DNA of 64,000 nt, taken from the NCBI GenBank assembly GCA_008015155.1, contig SSFA01000027.1, positions 1 to 64,000 on the forward strand, read 5' to 3'. The stretch comes from Thiothrix sp. (lineage in GTDB: Bacteria; Pseudomonadota; Gammaproteobacteria; Thiotrichales; Thiotrichaceae). The position numbers were made by a program, and so were the translations under genes. Shown in pieces: positions 46,230 through 55,129 of this stretch; positions within the stretch are counted from its first letter, which is position 1, and the number at the start of each line of letters is the position of its first letter. The notes under the pieces were generated by a model that was given only the letters and a program-made list of their open reading frames with translations, made no database searches and was not told the origin of the DNA.

Positions 46230-46316
46230 TCGACTGCTGAGGAGCGTTGCGACGGGTTTTCCTGCCAGGCTCAGTCAGTTGAAGGACAATTTAAAGATAC
46301 AACGGCGCTCAGTCAT
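46230..46316 (+). ncRNA. SAH riboswitch upstream of metK
   Basis: The conserved aptamer core is readable: CTGAGGAGCGTTGCGACGG at 46237, CCAGGCTCAG at 46265 and ACGGCGCTCA at 46302. P1 pairs CTGAG with CTCAG, and GAGCG (46242-46246) can form the pseudoknot with CGCTC (46306-46310). These match the S-adenosylhomocysteine riboswitch consensus (GAGGAGCGnUGCnAC, CAGGCUCG, CGGCGCUC). The metK ribosome binding site GGAG lies about 20 nt beyond. SAH binding is expected to raise expression. An SAH aptamer leading metK is less usual than before ahcY. Confidence 0.85.
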
Positions 46317-46343
46317 CATTAATAGAGTTATAGGAGATTGATA

Positions 46344-47504
46344 ATGACTGAGGCGTATTTGTTCACCTCCGAGTCTGTATCAGAAGGCCATCCCGACAAA
46401 ATGTGCGACCAGATTTCCGATGCGATTCTGGATGCCATTCTTGCTAAAGATAAATATGCGCGCGTTGCTTGCGAAACCTTGACCAAAACGGGCATGGTAG
46501 TATTAGCAGGCGAAATCACCACCACTGCCGAAATTGATTATGAAAATATCGTGCGCGGTGTCGTGAATGATATTGGCTACAATAACTCAGAAATTGGCTT
46601 TGATGGCCATACCTGTGCTGTTATCAATGCCTTAGGCAAGCAATCGCCTGATATCGCAATGGGCGTAGACCGTGCAAGACCTGAAGATCAAGGTGCTGGT
46701 GACCAAGGTTTAATGTTTGGTTATGCGAGCAATGAGACTGAAGTCTTAATGCCTGCTGCTTTAACTTATGCGCATCGCATGGTTAAAAAACAAGCCGAAG
46801 TACGTAAAAACGGTACTTTACCTTGGCTGCGTCCTGATGCTAAATCCCAAGTGACGGTGCGGTATGAAGGCGACAAAATCGTAGCCATTGATGCCGTGGT
46901 GTTATCTACTCAACATAGCCCAGATATTAGCCTAGATGATCTACGTGTTGCCGTGATGGAACATGTGATTTTCCCCGTGCTGCCAACTGAGTGGTTGCAC
47001 AAAGATACTAAATTCCATATCAATCCAACTGGTAACTTCGTGATTGGTGGCCCAGTGGGTGACTGCGGTCTAACTGGTCGTAAGATTATCGTTGATAGTT
47101 ACGGTGGGATGGCGCGTCACGGTGGTGGTGCTTTCTCCGGGAAAGACCCATCTAAAGTGGATCGCTCTGCAGCTTATGCGGGACGCTATGTAGCGAAGAA
47201 TATCGTCGCGGCTGGTTTAGCGGATCGTTGTGAAATCCAAGTATCTTATGCGATTGGGGTTGCTCAACCGACATCCATTACGGTCGAAACCTTTGGTACT
47301 AATAAAGTACCCGTCAAAATGATTACTGATTTAGTGCGTGAGCATTTTGATTTACGTCCTTATGGCATTACTAAAATGCTTGATCTGTTGCGCCCGATTT
47401 ATCGTGGCACAGCAAGTTATGGTCACTTTGGCCGTGATGATCTGGATTTACCGTGGGAACGTACTGATAAAGCGGCTGACTTACGCTCTGCTGCAGGTCT
47501 GTAA
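46344..47504 (+). CDS. metK: S-adenosylmethionine synthase
   Basis: 386 residues from the ATG at 46344, which has GGAG 7 nt upstream. Signatures are [32 protein letters not shown], and [19 protein letters not shown] with the active-site loop. It makes SAM from methionine and ATP. It is followed by ahcY, so SAM synthesis and removal of the SAH by-product are in one operon, each gene carrying its own SAH riboswitch. Confidence 0.97.
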   Translation: MTEAYLFTSESVSEGHPDKMCDQISDAILDAILAKDKYARVACETLTKTGMVVLAGEITTTAEIDYENIVRGVVNDIGYNNSEIGFDGHTCAVINALGKQSPDIAMGVDRARPEDQGAGDQGLMFGYASNETEVLMPAALTYAHRMVKKQAEVRKNGTLPWLRPDAKSQVTVRYEGDKIVAIDAVVLSTQHSPDISLDDLRVAVMEHVIFPVLPTEWLHKDTKFHINPTGNFVIGGPVGDCGLTGRKIIVDSYGGMARHGGGAFSGKDPSKVDRSAAYAGRYVAKNIVAAGLADRCEIQVSYAIGVAQPTSITVETFGTNKVPVKMITDLVREHFDLRPYGITKMLDLLRPIYRGTASYGHFGRDDLDLPWERTDKAADLRSAAGL

Positions 47505-47512
47505 TTTCCCCT

Positions 47513-47600
47513 TCCTCAGCCTGAGGAGCGCTGCAACGGTTGGCATTAAGGTGCTAACCGCTAGGCTCAGGCAATCATTTAGATTAACTGCGCTCATTCA
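47513..47600 (+). ncRNA. SAH riboswitch upstream of ahcY
   Basis: P1 pairs GCCTGAG (47519-47525) with CTCAGGC (47566-47572). The core CTGAGGAGCGCTGCAACGG at 47521, a P2 hairpin with GGTTGGCA pairing to TGCTAACC, TAGGCTCAGG, and the downstream CTGCGCTCA complete the aptamer. GAGCG pairs with CGCTC (47591-47595) as the pseudoknot. This is the textbook position, with the ahcY ribosome binding site CGGAG about 20 nt downstream. P1 is more regular than in the metK copy and P2 differs, so the two are diverged rather than recently duplicated. Confidence 0.9.
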
Positions 47601-47626
47601 ATTCAAAGTTAACATTCGGAGATTGA

Positions 47627-49048
47627 ATGATGAACGCGAAAGCAAATACCACTCACGACTACTTAGTCGCTGATCTAAAATTGGCCGATTGGGGCCGTAA
47701 AGAAATCAAAATCGCTGAAACCGAAATGCCCGGTTTAATGGCGATTCGTGAAGAATACGCTGCGCGCCAACCACTGAAAGGTGCGCGTGTTGCCGGTTCA
47801 TTACACATGACCATCCAAACTGCCGTACTGATCGAAACCTTGAAAGCTCTAGGTGCGGATGTACGTTGGGCGTCTTGCAATATTTTCTCAACTCAAGATC
47901 ATGCCGCTGCAGCCATTGCAGCCGCGGGTATTCCGGTGTTCGCGTATAAAGGCGAAACTTTGGAAGAGTATTGGGACTACACCCACAAGATTTTTGAATG
48001 GCCGAATGGTCAGCAAGCCAACATGATTCTGGATGATGGTGGCGACGCGACTTTATTGCTGCACTTAGGCGCACGTGCTGAGAAAGATCCAAGCTTGGTC
48101 GCTAAGCCAACGTCTGAAGAAGAGACTTATCTCTATGCCGCAATTCGTAAGCGTTTAGAGACTCAACCAGGTTGGTACAGTGCGCGCTTAGCCGAAGTGC
48201 GTGGCGTGACGGAAGAAACCACTACAGGCGTACATCGCTTGTATCAAATGCACGCTAAGGGCGAGCTAAAATTCCCAGCGATCAACGTAAATGACTCAGT
48301 AACCAAGTCTAAATTCGACAACCTATATGGCTGCCGCGAGTCTTTAGTCGATGGTATCAAGCGTGCCACTGACGTAATGGTTGCGGGCAAAATTGCTGTG
48401 GTTGCTGGTTACGGCGACGTGGGTAAAGGTTCCGCGCAAGCGTTACGCGCCCTATCTGCTCAAGTGTGGGTTACAGAAATTGATCCAATTTGCGCACTGC
48501 AAGCCGCGATGGAAGGTTATCGTGTGGTAACCATGGATTATGCTGCGGATAAAGCAGACATTTTCGTCACTGCAACTGGCAACTTCCACGTCATTACCCA
48601 CGAGCATATGGCGAAGATGAAAGATCAAGCCATCGTTTGTAATATTGGTCACTTCGACAATGAAATCGACGTAGCTTCCTTGGAAAAATACGAGTGGGAC
48701 GAGATCAAACCACAAGTGGATCACGTGATTTTCCCAGATGGCAAACGCATTATCATGTTGGCGAAAGGTCGCTTGGTGAACTTAGGTTGTGGTACGGGTC
48801 ATCCGTCTTATGTGATGTCTTCTTCCTTTGCCAATCAAACCATTGCGCAAATCGAATTATGGCAAGAGCGTGATTCTGGCAAATACCCTGTCGGTGTTTA
48901 CACTCTACCTAAGCATTTAGATGAGAAAGTCGCGCGCTTACAATTGAAGAAATTGAACGCGCAATTAACTCAATTGACCGATTATCAAGCGCAATATATT
49001 AATGTCGCAGTTGAAGGTCCTTATAAAACTGAACACTATCGTTATTAA
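47627..49048 (+). CDS. ahcY: Adenosylhomocysteinase
   Basis: 473 residues. Hydrolyses S-adenosylhomocysteine to adenosine and homocysteine, relieving inhibition of methyltransferases. Clear motifs are [33 protein letters not shown], the NAD-binding [16 protein letters not shown] and the C-terminal [15 protein letters not shown]. An insertion after about residue 150 gives the long bacterial form. A riboswitch in its leader suggests induction by SAH. Confidence 0.97.
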   Translation: MMNAKANTTHDYLVADLKLADWGRKEIKIAETEMPGLMAIREEYAARQPLKGARVAGSLHMTIQTAVLIETLKALGADVRWASCNIFSTQDHAAAAIAAAGIPVFAYKGETLEEYWDYTHKIFEWPNGQQANMILDDGGDATLLLHLGARAEKDPSLVAKPTSEEETYLYAAIRKRLETQPGWYSARLAEVRGVTEETTTGVHRLYQMHAKGELKFPAINVNDSVTKSKFDNLYGCRESLVDGIKRATDVMVAGKIAVVAGYGDVGKGSAQALRALSAQVWVTEIDPICALQAAMEGYRVVTMDYAADKADIFVTATGNFHVITHEHMAKMKDQAIVCNIGHFDNEIDVASLEKYEWDEIKPQVDHVIFPDGKRIIMLAKGRLVNLGCGTGHPSYVMSSSFANQTIAQIELWQERDSGKYPVGVYTLPKHLDEKVARLQLKKLNAQLTQLTDYQAQYINVAVEGPYKTEHYRY

Positions 49049-49062
49049 TTATTAAGAATGAG

Positions 49063-49092
49063 CCTGCTGCTTAATGCTAAGTGGCAGGTTTC
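49063..49092 (+). terminator. Probable terminator after ahcY
   Basis: An 11-bp stem CCTGCTGCTTA/TAAGTGGCAGG with two wobble pairs and a 4-nt loop is followed by TTTCT, 15 bp after the ahcY stop. The remaining sequence to 49315 shows no gene. Confidence 0.6.
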
Positions 49093-49315
49093 TATGGTAT
49101 TTCAGCTGATATAAACTGAACCGATTATTCTATTTTTATAAACAGACCTTACCTGTAACTTTGTTTTAACGATGGTTGTAATTATGGATTTGGCTTAAAG
49201 TATTACCTGATCTCCATCATAGGTACAGACAACCCCATTATAAATATTCATATTTTTCATCGAACTTTAATTAAAAATAATTGCTAGAGTCATCTAAATC
49301 AATTTCTATTGAAAC

Positions 49316-49690
49316 TTATGTGCAAGGCACTTGAGAGCCACAATAAGGGCAGATTGCTAGCTTCTCTGTGCAAGCAACCCATAAGCCACATTCAGGACAT
49401 CCACCTGACTGATAGAAGCCATCCTCATCATAATTTCCACTGGCGGGCAACCCTAAAGCAGGACCTGGATAATCCCCACCCAGACTTTCAGGCACAAAAT
49501 AGGTAGTAGAGCCTTTTCGTAGTTCATCATAATGTTTTACAATCATCCAATTATGCCTCCAGTTTTCATTTATAGTCTGATTACCCCGTAAATGAAAAAC
49601 CTGCATTAATAAGGCCAACAACTCTGCTTCTTTTAATTGGATTAAGTAATGAATGATCGCATCATTCTCTGGTTTGTTTAAAAAGGCCAT
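49316..49690 (-). CDS. Zinc-ribbon protein, probable immunity protein of the Rhs toxin
   Basis: 124 residues. The N-terminal half is helical (AIIHYLIQLKEAELLALLMQ), and the C-terminal half ends in a zinc-ribbon-like pattern GGCPECGLWVAC then ICPYCGSQVPC. No family is recognised. It overlaps the 3' end of the Rhs toxin tip by 13 bp, the position in which cognate immunity genes are found, which is the main reason for the call. It has no signal peptide, fitting a cytoplasmic antitoxin. Confidence 0.55.
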   Translation of the reverse strand: MAFLNKPENDAIIHYLIQLKEAELLALLMQVFHLRGNQTINENWRHNWMIVKHYDELRKGSTTYFVPESLGGDYPGPALGLPASGNYDEDGFYQSGGCPECGLWVACTEKLAICPYCGSQVPCT

Positions 49691-50889
49691 GAAATAATTT
49701 CTCCATCAGCGCGAATAAACATAATTTCCGTAATTCTATTACGCTTTGTGCTTTGAACTTTACTTATTCCTTCTTGGAACATTTCATCAGTCACCCCTAT
49801 TCTGCCATCAATAACAATTCTTATAGGAGAGCCTGTGTTATGCGCTTCCATCTGATCAATAGCATCATCTATACTACTTTTTACACTTCTAGCAGTAGCT
49901 TTTTTTGACCTCTTTAGCTCCCATTTAACACCACTAATAAAAGCATCAGCACCGGGGGAACTTTCTCCGCCTCTAATATAAATACCTACACCTAACTTTT
50001 CAGCAATATAACTTGCAGTATCTATCTCATGAGCTAAAGGTGGCTTAGATGCTAAATAAGCTACCTTCCCATTGGCGGACATATTAGATACTACTTTAAT
50101 GGAATTCGAAACTTTAGCAATTGCAAGCGGAGATAGTGAGGCTAATACAGCCCATCCATTGTAATCGCTATAGTTCTCTCCTCGATTAAGGGAAGTATTT
50201 ATTAAATTTAACCCAGCATCAAATTGCCCCATAGCTAGTGATGAATGTAAATTCATACTGATGCTTAAACTGGCCAACCCAAACTGACCGCTCGGATCCG
50301 TATGATTCACTGGATCACTATTCGCATACAAATACTTATGCAAGGTAATCGGATCCGAATTATCCCCCATCCACGAATCTTGCTGGGTAAACCGCCCTAC
50401 GCCCTGATCGTAATACCGTGCTCTCAGGTAATATTGATCTAAACTCGCATCATACTGCTCACCCGTAAATCGATAGGTATTATCAGTCGTTCCAGTTTGG
50501 CTTAACACATCACCAAAGGCATCATAGGCATAGGTGTCTGTCAGGGTTCCACTGGTATCACTTAAGGCACGAGTCGAACCTAAGCCGTCATAGTGGTAAT
50601 AATGGGTGGCAGTGCCCTCGGTTTGGCTAACCAGATCATCCCCATAGCTATAGCTCTTTTTCAAACCCGCACTCTCATACTCCGCCACCACTTGGGCATA
50701 GTCTCGATTTTGATCGATCAGGTAAGTAGTGCTTTGGGTGGCATTACCTTGTTGGGTTCTAATGCCCTCTGCATTATAGGTATAGTGGGTGGTTTGACCA
50801 TTGACGGTATGACCGATCAGTTCCTGACGGCTATTGTAGTGATAGGTTTCTAGCTGACCGTTTTCATTGGTTTGGCTTAGGGTTAGGAT
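49678..50889 (-). pseudogene. Rhs-family C-terminal fragment with nuclease-like toxin tip, 5' truncated
   Basis: The frame is open to 50946 but has no ATG, GTG or TTG before a GTG at 50691, and Rhs sequence appears to begin near 50889. YD repeats (THYTYNAEGIRTQQGN, HYYHYDGLGSTRALSD) lead to the Rhs core RARYYDQGVGRFTQQDSWMG and the junction NSDPVNHTDPSGQFGLASLS. The roughly 190-residue tip ends with GADAFISGVKWELKRSKK, an Asp...Glu-x-Lys arrangement typical of PD-(D/E)xK nucleases such as CdiA-type tRNA nucleases. The N-terminal secretion and encapsulation part is missing, so this is an orphan toxin module, silent or a recombination reservoir. Confidence 0.8.
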
Positions 50890-50949
50890 GCTGGAGCAGC
50901 CAAAAAAACTTATTTTTGAACAACTTTGTCCATGTTTGTATAGCGGCTA

Positions 50950-51271
50950 ACTACCACAGGCTAGGGGCTTTACAAACACACGCTGCACATCACTTTCCAT
51001 GCTATCAGGTTTCACTTAGAGTCTAGTGTAAAACTCTTCACTAAAGCCTTAAAGTTTTATGAAACACAACAAAATTTTTAATAGCTTATTCAGCCAAATC
51101 AAAACTATAGATTATGTGAGATTGGATTTCTATTTATAGTGCTTGCAACGCAAAAGCTTTGCTTTTCAAAATCAGTTGACATCTATGATTAAATGATTGG
51201 TAAATATGCACGCACAGCAAACTATTAAATCTAAACCACAATCAACTGGAGAATAACAACCGATAAACAGA
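50950..51271. other. AT-rich gene-free stretch
   Basis: 322 bp between the truncated Rhs gene and the lipoprotein gene. I find no credible reading frame or family remnant. The abrupt loss of Rhs sequence at about 50890 implies a deletion or rearrangement endpoint at its edge. A small inverted repeat (GCAAA/TTTGC near 51160) is too short to call a terminator. Confidence 0.5.
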
Positions 51272-51715
51272 TTATTGTAATCTACTTACACCATCTAGAC
51301 TAACTCTAGCAGTGTATTGATTTTGTCTTAATTTTACTGCCCCTTGCATGGTTATCCAACCAGCCATCATAAACATGATCTCAGATCGATACTTGAGACG
51401 AAATTCATCTTGAGCCAGAGTATTGAGCACTAAGTCTTGAACCATTTTGACTTGCTTAGCTCTTGCTTCATCAGAAAGTGTTTCTGGTGCTACTGAGAGT
51501 ATTGGATGCAACTCAATAATAACAGGTACTTCGCGCTGTTGTTTTAAAGCAGAAATCACTGCTTCATCTATAACATTACTATGATTTTGAGGTGTTTCTA
51601 GCATAGGAAAGTTAGACCGATCAGGCAAAGGTGAAGAGATGGCTGGCTCAGAATTGCAGGACGTTATACTAGCAACACCTGCTCCAAGCGCTAACCATAT
51701 AAGTAGCTTTTTCAT
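51272..51715 (-). CDS. Lipoprotein with subtilase-propeptide-like (I9-like) domain
   Basis: 147 residues. A lipoprotein signal (MKKLLIWLALGAGVASITSC, with ITSC as lipobox) is followed by a short linker and a C-terminal region of about 95 residues: VPVIIELHPILSVAP, LAQDEFRLKYRSEI, AGWITMQGAVKLRQN. That region aligns along its length with the C-terminal domain of the protein encoded 13 bp upstream, and both resemble the propeptide of the nearby subtilase (VRVIVGL, VLGKLQNS, DPNVVSIQEDV). Propeptides of this type fold and inhibit subtilisins, so a membrane-anchored inhibitor or chaperone is inferred. Last gene of the group. Confidence 0.65.
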   Translation of the reverse strand: MKKLLIWLALGAGVASITSCNSEPAISSPLPDRSNFPMLETPQNHSNVIDEAVISALKQQREVPVIIELHPILSVAPETLSDEARAKQVKMVQDLVLNTLAQDEFRLKYRSEIMFMMAGWITMQGAVKLRQNQYTARVSLDGVSRLQ

Positions 51716-51728
51716 TTATAGACCTTTT

Positions 51729-52586
51729 TTACTTCTGTATTGAACTTATTGAGTCTAGAGAAATTCTTAAAACTGAAGGATTTTTTTCCAATTTTTTTAT
51801 ACCCTTTTTAGATATCCAACCAGAGAAAGTATAAAGGCTGGAATAACGATGTTTTAGCTTAAACTCATCTGCAGACAAGGTATCTAAGACGGATTTCTGC
51901 TCTTTAGCAATTACATCTTCAATTGCTACCTCAGGCCTAGCGGATAAAGTAGGCTTAAGCTCAACAATTACTGCGACCTTATCATGTTTTTCCAACTGCT
52001 CTATAATTGCCTTATCAATAAACTCTTTCAAATTAGAAGCGTTCTCTGAGCCAACCCCTTCAACCTCTAAAGAAGCCATACCTCCTCCTATCATATTTGC
52101 CTCGATAGGCAAGTTCTGCGTTATTTCATTAGAGGGCGGCATGGACACTGGAAGAGGAGGAGTACCTTCTATAGCTTCGGCTATTGGGAAAAACACACGT
52201 TGTGGCGCTGGTGGCACTTCAAAAATCATCAAATCCAATGTAGGAGGCGGAGAGATTTTTGATTGCTCTGCCACTTTTTTTAACATGAGCTGGATTGCAG
52301 CCTGTATATGCGCGACAAACTGAGGAGTTGCTACTTGATCAGCTTGCCACTGAGACTGAACAGGTATTATGCCTGGCCTGATTGATAAACTAGATAGTAG
52401 GCTAATTGCTTCTTTTTCTTTCAGACCAGGATGCCCTAGACTCTCTGCTAGTCTCACTGCGAACTGCCCTTGTGTCGATGTGCTTACTAAATCTGTTCCC
52501 TGATCCCCCGCAGCTAGTACTTTGCTATTAATAGATAAGAGGATTACGCTTATGACCAATACAATAATATATTTTTCTGTATGCAT
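51729..52586 (-). CDS. Exported protein with C-terminal I9-like domain, paralogue of the lipoprotein
   Basis: 285 residues. A signal peptide (about 1-25, ending VLAA) is followed by a region at about 40-115 with QFAVRLAESLGHPGLKEKEA, RPGIIPVQSQWQAD and ATPQFVAHIQAA, which faintly recalls SLH-type repeats. A proline-rich linker follows, and the last 95 residues are VAVIVELKPTLSARP, LSADEFKLKHRYSSLY, SGWISKKGIKKLEKNPSV. The final domain is clearly related to the lipoprotein downstream and similar to the subtilase propeptide. Probable secreted inhibitor or chaperone; the N-terminal part may anchor it. A terminator upstream separates it from the subtilase transcript. Confidence 0.65.
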   Translation of the reverse strand: MHTEKYIIVLVISVILLSINSKVLAAGDQGTDLVSTSTQGQFAVRLAESLGHPGLKEKEAISLLSSLSIRPGIIPVQSQWQADQVATPQFVAHIQAAIQLMLKKVAEQSKISPPPTLDLMIFEVPPAPQRVFFPIAEAIEGTPPLPVSMPPSNEITQNLPIEANMIGGGMASLEVEGVGSENASNLKEFIDKAIIEQLEKHDKVAVIVELKPTLSARPEVAIEDVIAKEQKSVLDTLSADEFKLKHRYSSLYTFSGWISKKGIKKLEKNPSVLRISLDSISSIQK

Positions 52587-52611
52587 TGAAACTATTACTC
52601 ACAGCACCCAA

Positions 52612-52649
52612 TAAAAAAGCCACTATTTTTTATAAATAATGGCTTTTTA
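52612..52649 (-). terminator. Terminator-like hairpin downstream of the CTD-like gene
   Basis: Inverted repeat AAAAAGCCACTATTT/AATAATGGCTTTTT; the stem reads GCCATTATT on the minus strand and is followed by TTTTTTATT. It ends transcription of the subtilase and CTD-like pair, so the two propeptide-like genes downstream probably have their own promoter. The T and A tracts on both sides allow bidirectional action. Confidence 0.75.
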
Positions 52650-52668
52650 AACTATTTACAACCAGTCA

Positions 52669-53067
52669 TTAATATTTATATAAAGTAACAGAGTTGAATG
52701 TTGAACTACTTGTCATGTTAACATATAGCCTATGATAGGACTCCGCAGCAGCAATGAGTATTCTCTCGCATTCATCATCATTGCAGTATATCCATCCATT
52801 GTTTTCAAGATAAGCCCATGTGACAGTCGCTCCTATAAGACGATAAGTTTGTAAGACTTTATACCAGCCTGATACGAGTTGCGTGCCATCTGCCCTAGTC
52901 GACACAGCAAAACCTCCTTTTGATCCCATCGCTCTTTGTGCAGATGCGAGCACTTCAGGCGGAGGAGCGAAAACATCTGGCGGTGTTGCCGCGTGAACTG
53001 TAGAAAGTGGAAACACTAAACCAAGAACTAGTGCAGATGCAACAACATACTTATTTAAAGTATTCAT
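52669..53067 (-). CDS. Secreted stand-alone copy of the subtilase C-terminal domain
   Basis: 132 residues with a signal peptide (about 1-26, ending TVHA). The mature part ends in TWAYLENNGWIYCNDDECER, ILIAAAESYHRL and a closing VTLYKY. This aligns with the C-terminus of the subtilase 49 bp upstream (TWCYLESSKIWIWVNDNEGE, LLIKAASSNHWLG, LQLYKN): the Trp, YLE, ND, E, AA, H and LYK positions are shared. The domain is not one I recognise. It may bind the same target as the protease's appended domain or associate with the protease itself. Confidence 0.65.
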   Translation of the reverse strand: MNTLNKYVVASALVLGLVFPLSTVHAATPPDVFAPPPEVLASAQRAMGSKGGFAVSTRADGTQLVSGWYKVLQTYRLIGATVTWAYLENNGWIYCNDDECERILIAAAESYHRLYVNMTSSSTFNSVTLYKY

Positions 53068-53116
53068 AACTAATCTCCCTCGTAGTGAAACAATATCTAC
53101 AATAGATAAAAATCTT

Positions 53117-54727
53117 TCAGTTTTTATACAATTGTAGATGGCTAATTAAAAAAGAACTGCCTTTAATACTACTTACGTAATAACCAAGCCAATGGTTTGA
53201 GGAAGCAGCCTTTATTAATAGATCTTCTCCTTCATTATCGTTAACCCATATCCATATTTTAGAACTCTCCAGATAACACCATGTCTTGTCAGCATACAAA
53301 TCGCGATAAGCTTTTTGGCAATGATCCCAATTCAAACCTAATTGAGGGCCAAGTGTCATAGAAGCTAAAGCATTATCTAGATCGATACGCCGCTTAGTTC
53401 CAGCAGGTGTCGAAATACTTATGCCATTATTTTGTAATGCACTTTGTATACTAGAGACTGAAGCAAGGCTATTTTTGGATTTCATTACCGCCCATGCACC
53501 TGCAACATGCGGTGTGGCCATAGATGTGCCATAATAGGAAGCATAGCCAGAGATTACTGAAGACAAGATAGAGCTACCTGGAGCCATCAAATCTACCCAA
53601 GAAGCATTATTGGAAAAATCAGAAAGGCTATCAAATTTAGTAGTACTTCCAACTGTAATAGCTGTTGATATACAACCTGGTGCGTTTGTCATATTGGAAA
53701 AGCCATTGTTGCCTGCAGCAATTACAGTAGCAATTCCCGCCGAGCTAAGTAGGTCAATAACTGTCTTTCGGCTATCGGAGTCACAAGTTGACTCATATGC
53801 TCCGCCACCTATACTCATATTTGCCGCAGCAATACTGTAAGTATTGCGCAAAGCATACACGCGCTCCAAACCTCTAATCTGATCAGAGGTGTAGGTCAAT
53901 ACACAGGGTGCAGGTGAAGGTTCACAGTCAGATGAATTATTGAAACGGGAAAAAATTTGTATTGCAATGATGTTGGCATCACGCGCTACCCCATGAAAAG
54001 TGCCAGTAGAAGAAGTGGATCCATTTTTACCTGCAGCGATACCAGCTACATGAGTGCCGTGGTTGCAACTGCTGATACTGCTAGTACAGTTAACACCCGA
54101 GCCAGTCGCTGTAGAAGATCCTACACCACCTGGACACAAAGAACTTGAAATACTACTAGAAGTCGAATAACAAGCTTCTGACACTATTTTTCCGCTAAGC
54201 ATAGGATGGCTTTTATTAACACCAGTATCCAAAATAGCTACTGTTTGGCCTGCACCTGAGTACCCCATAGACCAAGCGTTGTCTGCATCAATTAAGGGGA
54301 TACTTTGATAAAGTGTTGGAGGTATGGCTACGTCTTCCTGAATGCTAACTACATTAGGGTCAGATGCTAATGCTTGCAGGGCTGCAAGGTCAGCTTCTAA
54401 TGCCATTCCTGATACTACAGTGAAACGTTTGACCGTTTCAGGTTTGAAACTGGGTGAGTTTTGTAGCTTTCCCAACACAGTGGTCTGTGCTGATTCTAAG
54501 CCTAGACGACGCTGCGACTCATTTAAACCAGCTGCTGGCTCCCGCAGCCCGACTATAACTCTTACTTTTCCTTTTTGTATAGCAACACTCATTAGTTCAG
54601 TTGCTTGCTCTGCCACAATATTAGGCTGGGACCACGCTATACCGTTCCCTAATGCACAAGCAAGGAACAATAAGCTTACTTTGTACTTATATAAAATCCA
54701 TCTAAAAGAATATGTATTTTTTATCAC
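53117..54727 (-). CDS. Secreted subtilisin-like serine protease (S8) with novel C-terminal domain
   Basis: 536 residues starting at GTG (GGAG 5 nt upstream). Signal peptide (about 1-33), I9-type propeptide (about 40-135), and a catalytic domain with D167 in AILDTGVNKSHP, H223 in CNHGTHVAGIAAG, N340 in AAGNNG and S402 in YGTSMATPHVAG. Several cysteines suggest disulfides in the exported enzyme. After about residue 455 an extra domain of about 80 residues (LNWDHCQKAYRDLYADKTW to LQLYKN) has no family I recognise but recurs in the next gene. It leads a group of four exported proteins. Confidence 0.92.
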   Translation of the reverse strand: MIKNTYSFRWILYKYKVSLLFLACALGNGIAWSQPNIVAEQATELMSVAIQKGKVRVIVGLREPAAGLNESQRRLGLESAQTTVLGKLQNSPSFKPETVKRFTVVSGMALEADLAALQALASDPNVVSIQEDVAIPPTLYQSIPLIDADNAWSMGYSGAGQTVAILDTGVNKSHPMLSGKIVSEACYSTSSSISSSLCPGGVGSSTATGSGVNCTSSISSCNHGTHVAGIAAGKNGSTSSTGTFHGVARDANIIAIQIFSRFNNSSDCEPSPAPCVLTYTSDQIRGLERVYALRNTYSIAAANMSIGGGAYESTCDSDSRKTVIDLLSSAGIATVIAAGNNGFSNMTNAPGCISTAITVGSTTKFDSLSDFSNNASWVDLMAPGSSILSSVISGYASYYGTSMATPHVAGAWAVMKSKNSLASVSSIQSALQNNGISISTPAGTKRRIDLDNALASMTLGPQLGLNWDHCQKAYRDLYADKTWCYLESSKIWIWVNDNEGEDLLIKAASSNHWLGYYVSSIKGSSFLISHLQLYKN

Positions 54728-55119
54728 CTTTTCTCCCTACCCTCACTGAATAAGTAATAAAAAAATTGCTTTTAGTAGAGCAAACCAACCTACATACTTC
54801 ACCATACCTTTACTTGAATGGCTTACTAAAAATGAGCATCTACTTACCGAATATTATGACTATAGTACTTTTTAAATTTTTTTGGTTTTTTTTTGGAATT
54901 TTTTTGAACTAAAATTAGTCATCTCATGAGTGCAGTCGATAAAACCTCTGATTTCCTAATCAAATCATCGTCACCGACTTATCTAGGTGCCTTCAAGAAT
55001 GTGAAATATTTCAGACCACTAATTCGTGGCTCAGTTATGGGTCATGCTTCATAAAAGTTGAATGCTTTGATTTGACAGACTCCATCTTTTTATACAGGTA
55101 TGAAGCTCTCTGCCCACGC
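54728..55119. other. Gene-free region upstream of the subtilase with phased A/T tracts
   Basis: About 390 bp. Runs of 5-10 T in 54868-54907, spaced roughly one helical turn apart, are predicted to bend the DNA upstream of the subtilase start. The rest has no convincing gene. The part next to 55120 may belong to the IS1-type remnant. Confidence 0.5.
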
Positions 55120-55129
55120 TTAACCTTGA

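Noticed and set aside
47706..48092. 128-codon frame antisense to ahcY
   Set aside because: Shadow of a highly conserved gene; composition is not protein-like.
53957..54148. Frames antisense to the subtilase
   Set aside because: Overlap the conserved catalytic region and show no independent signals.
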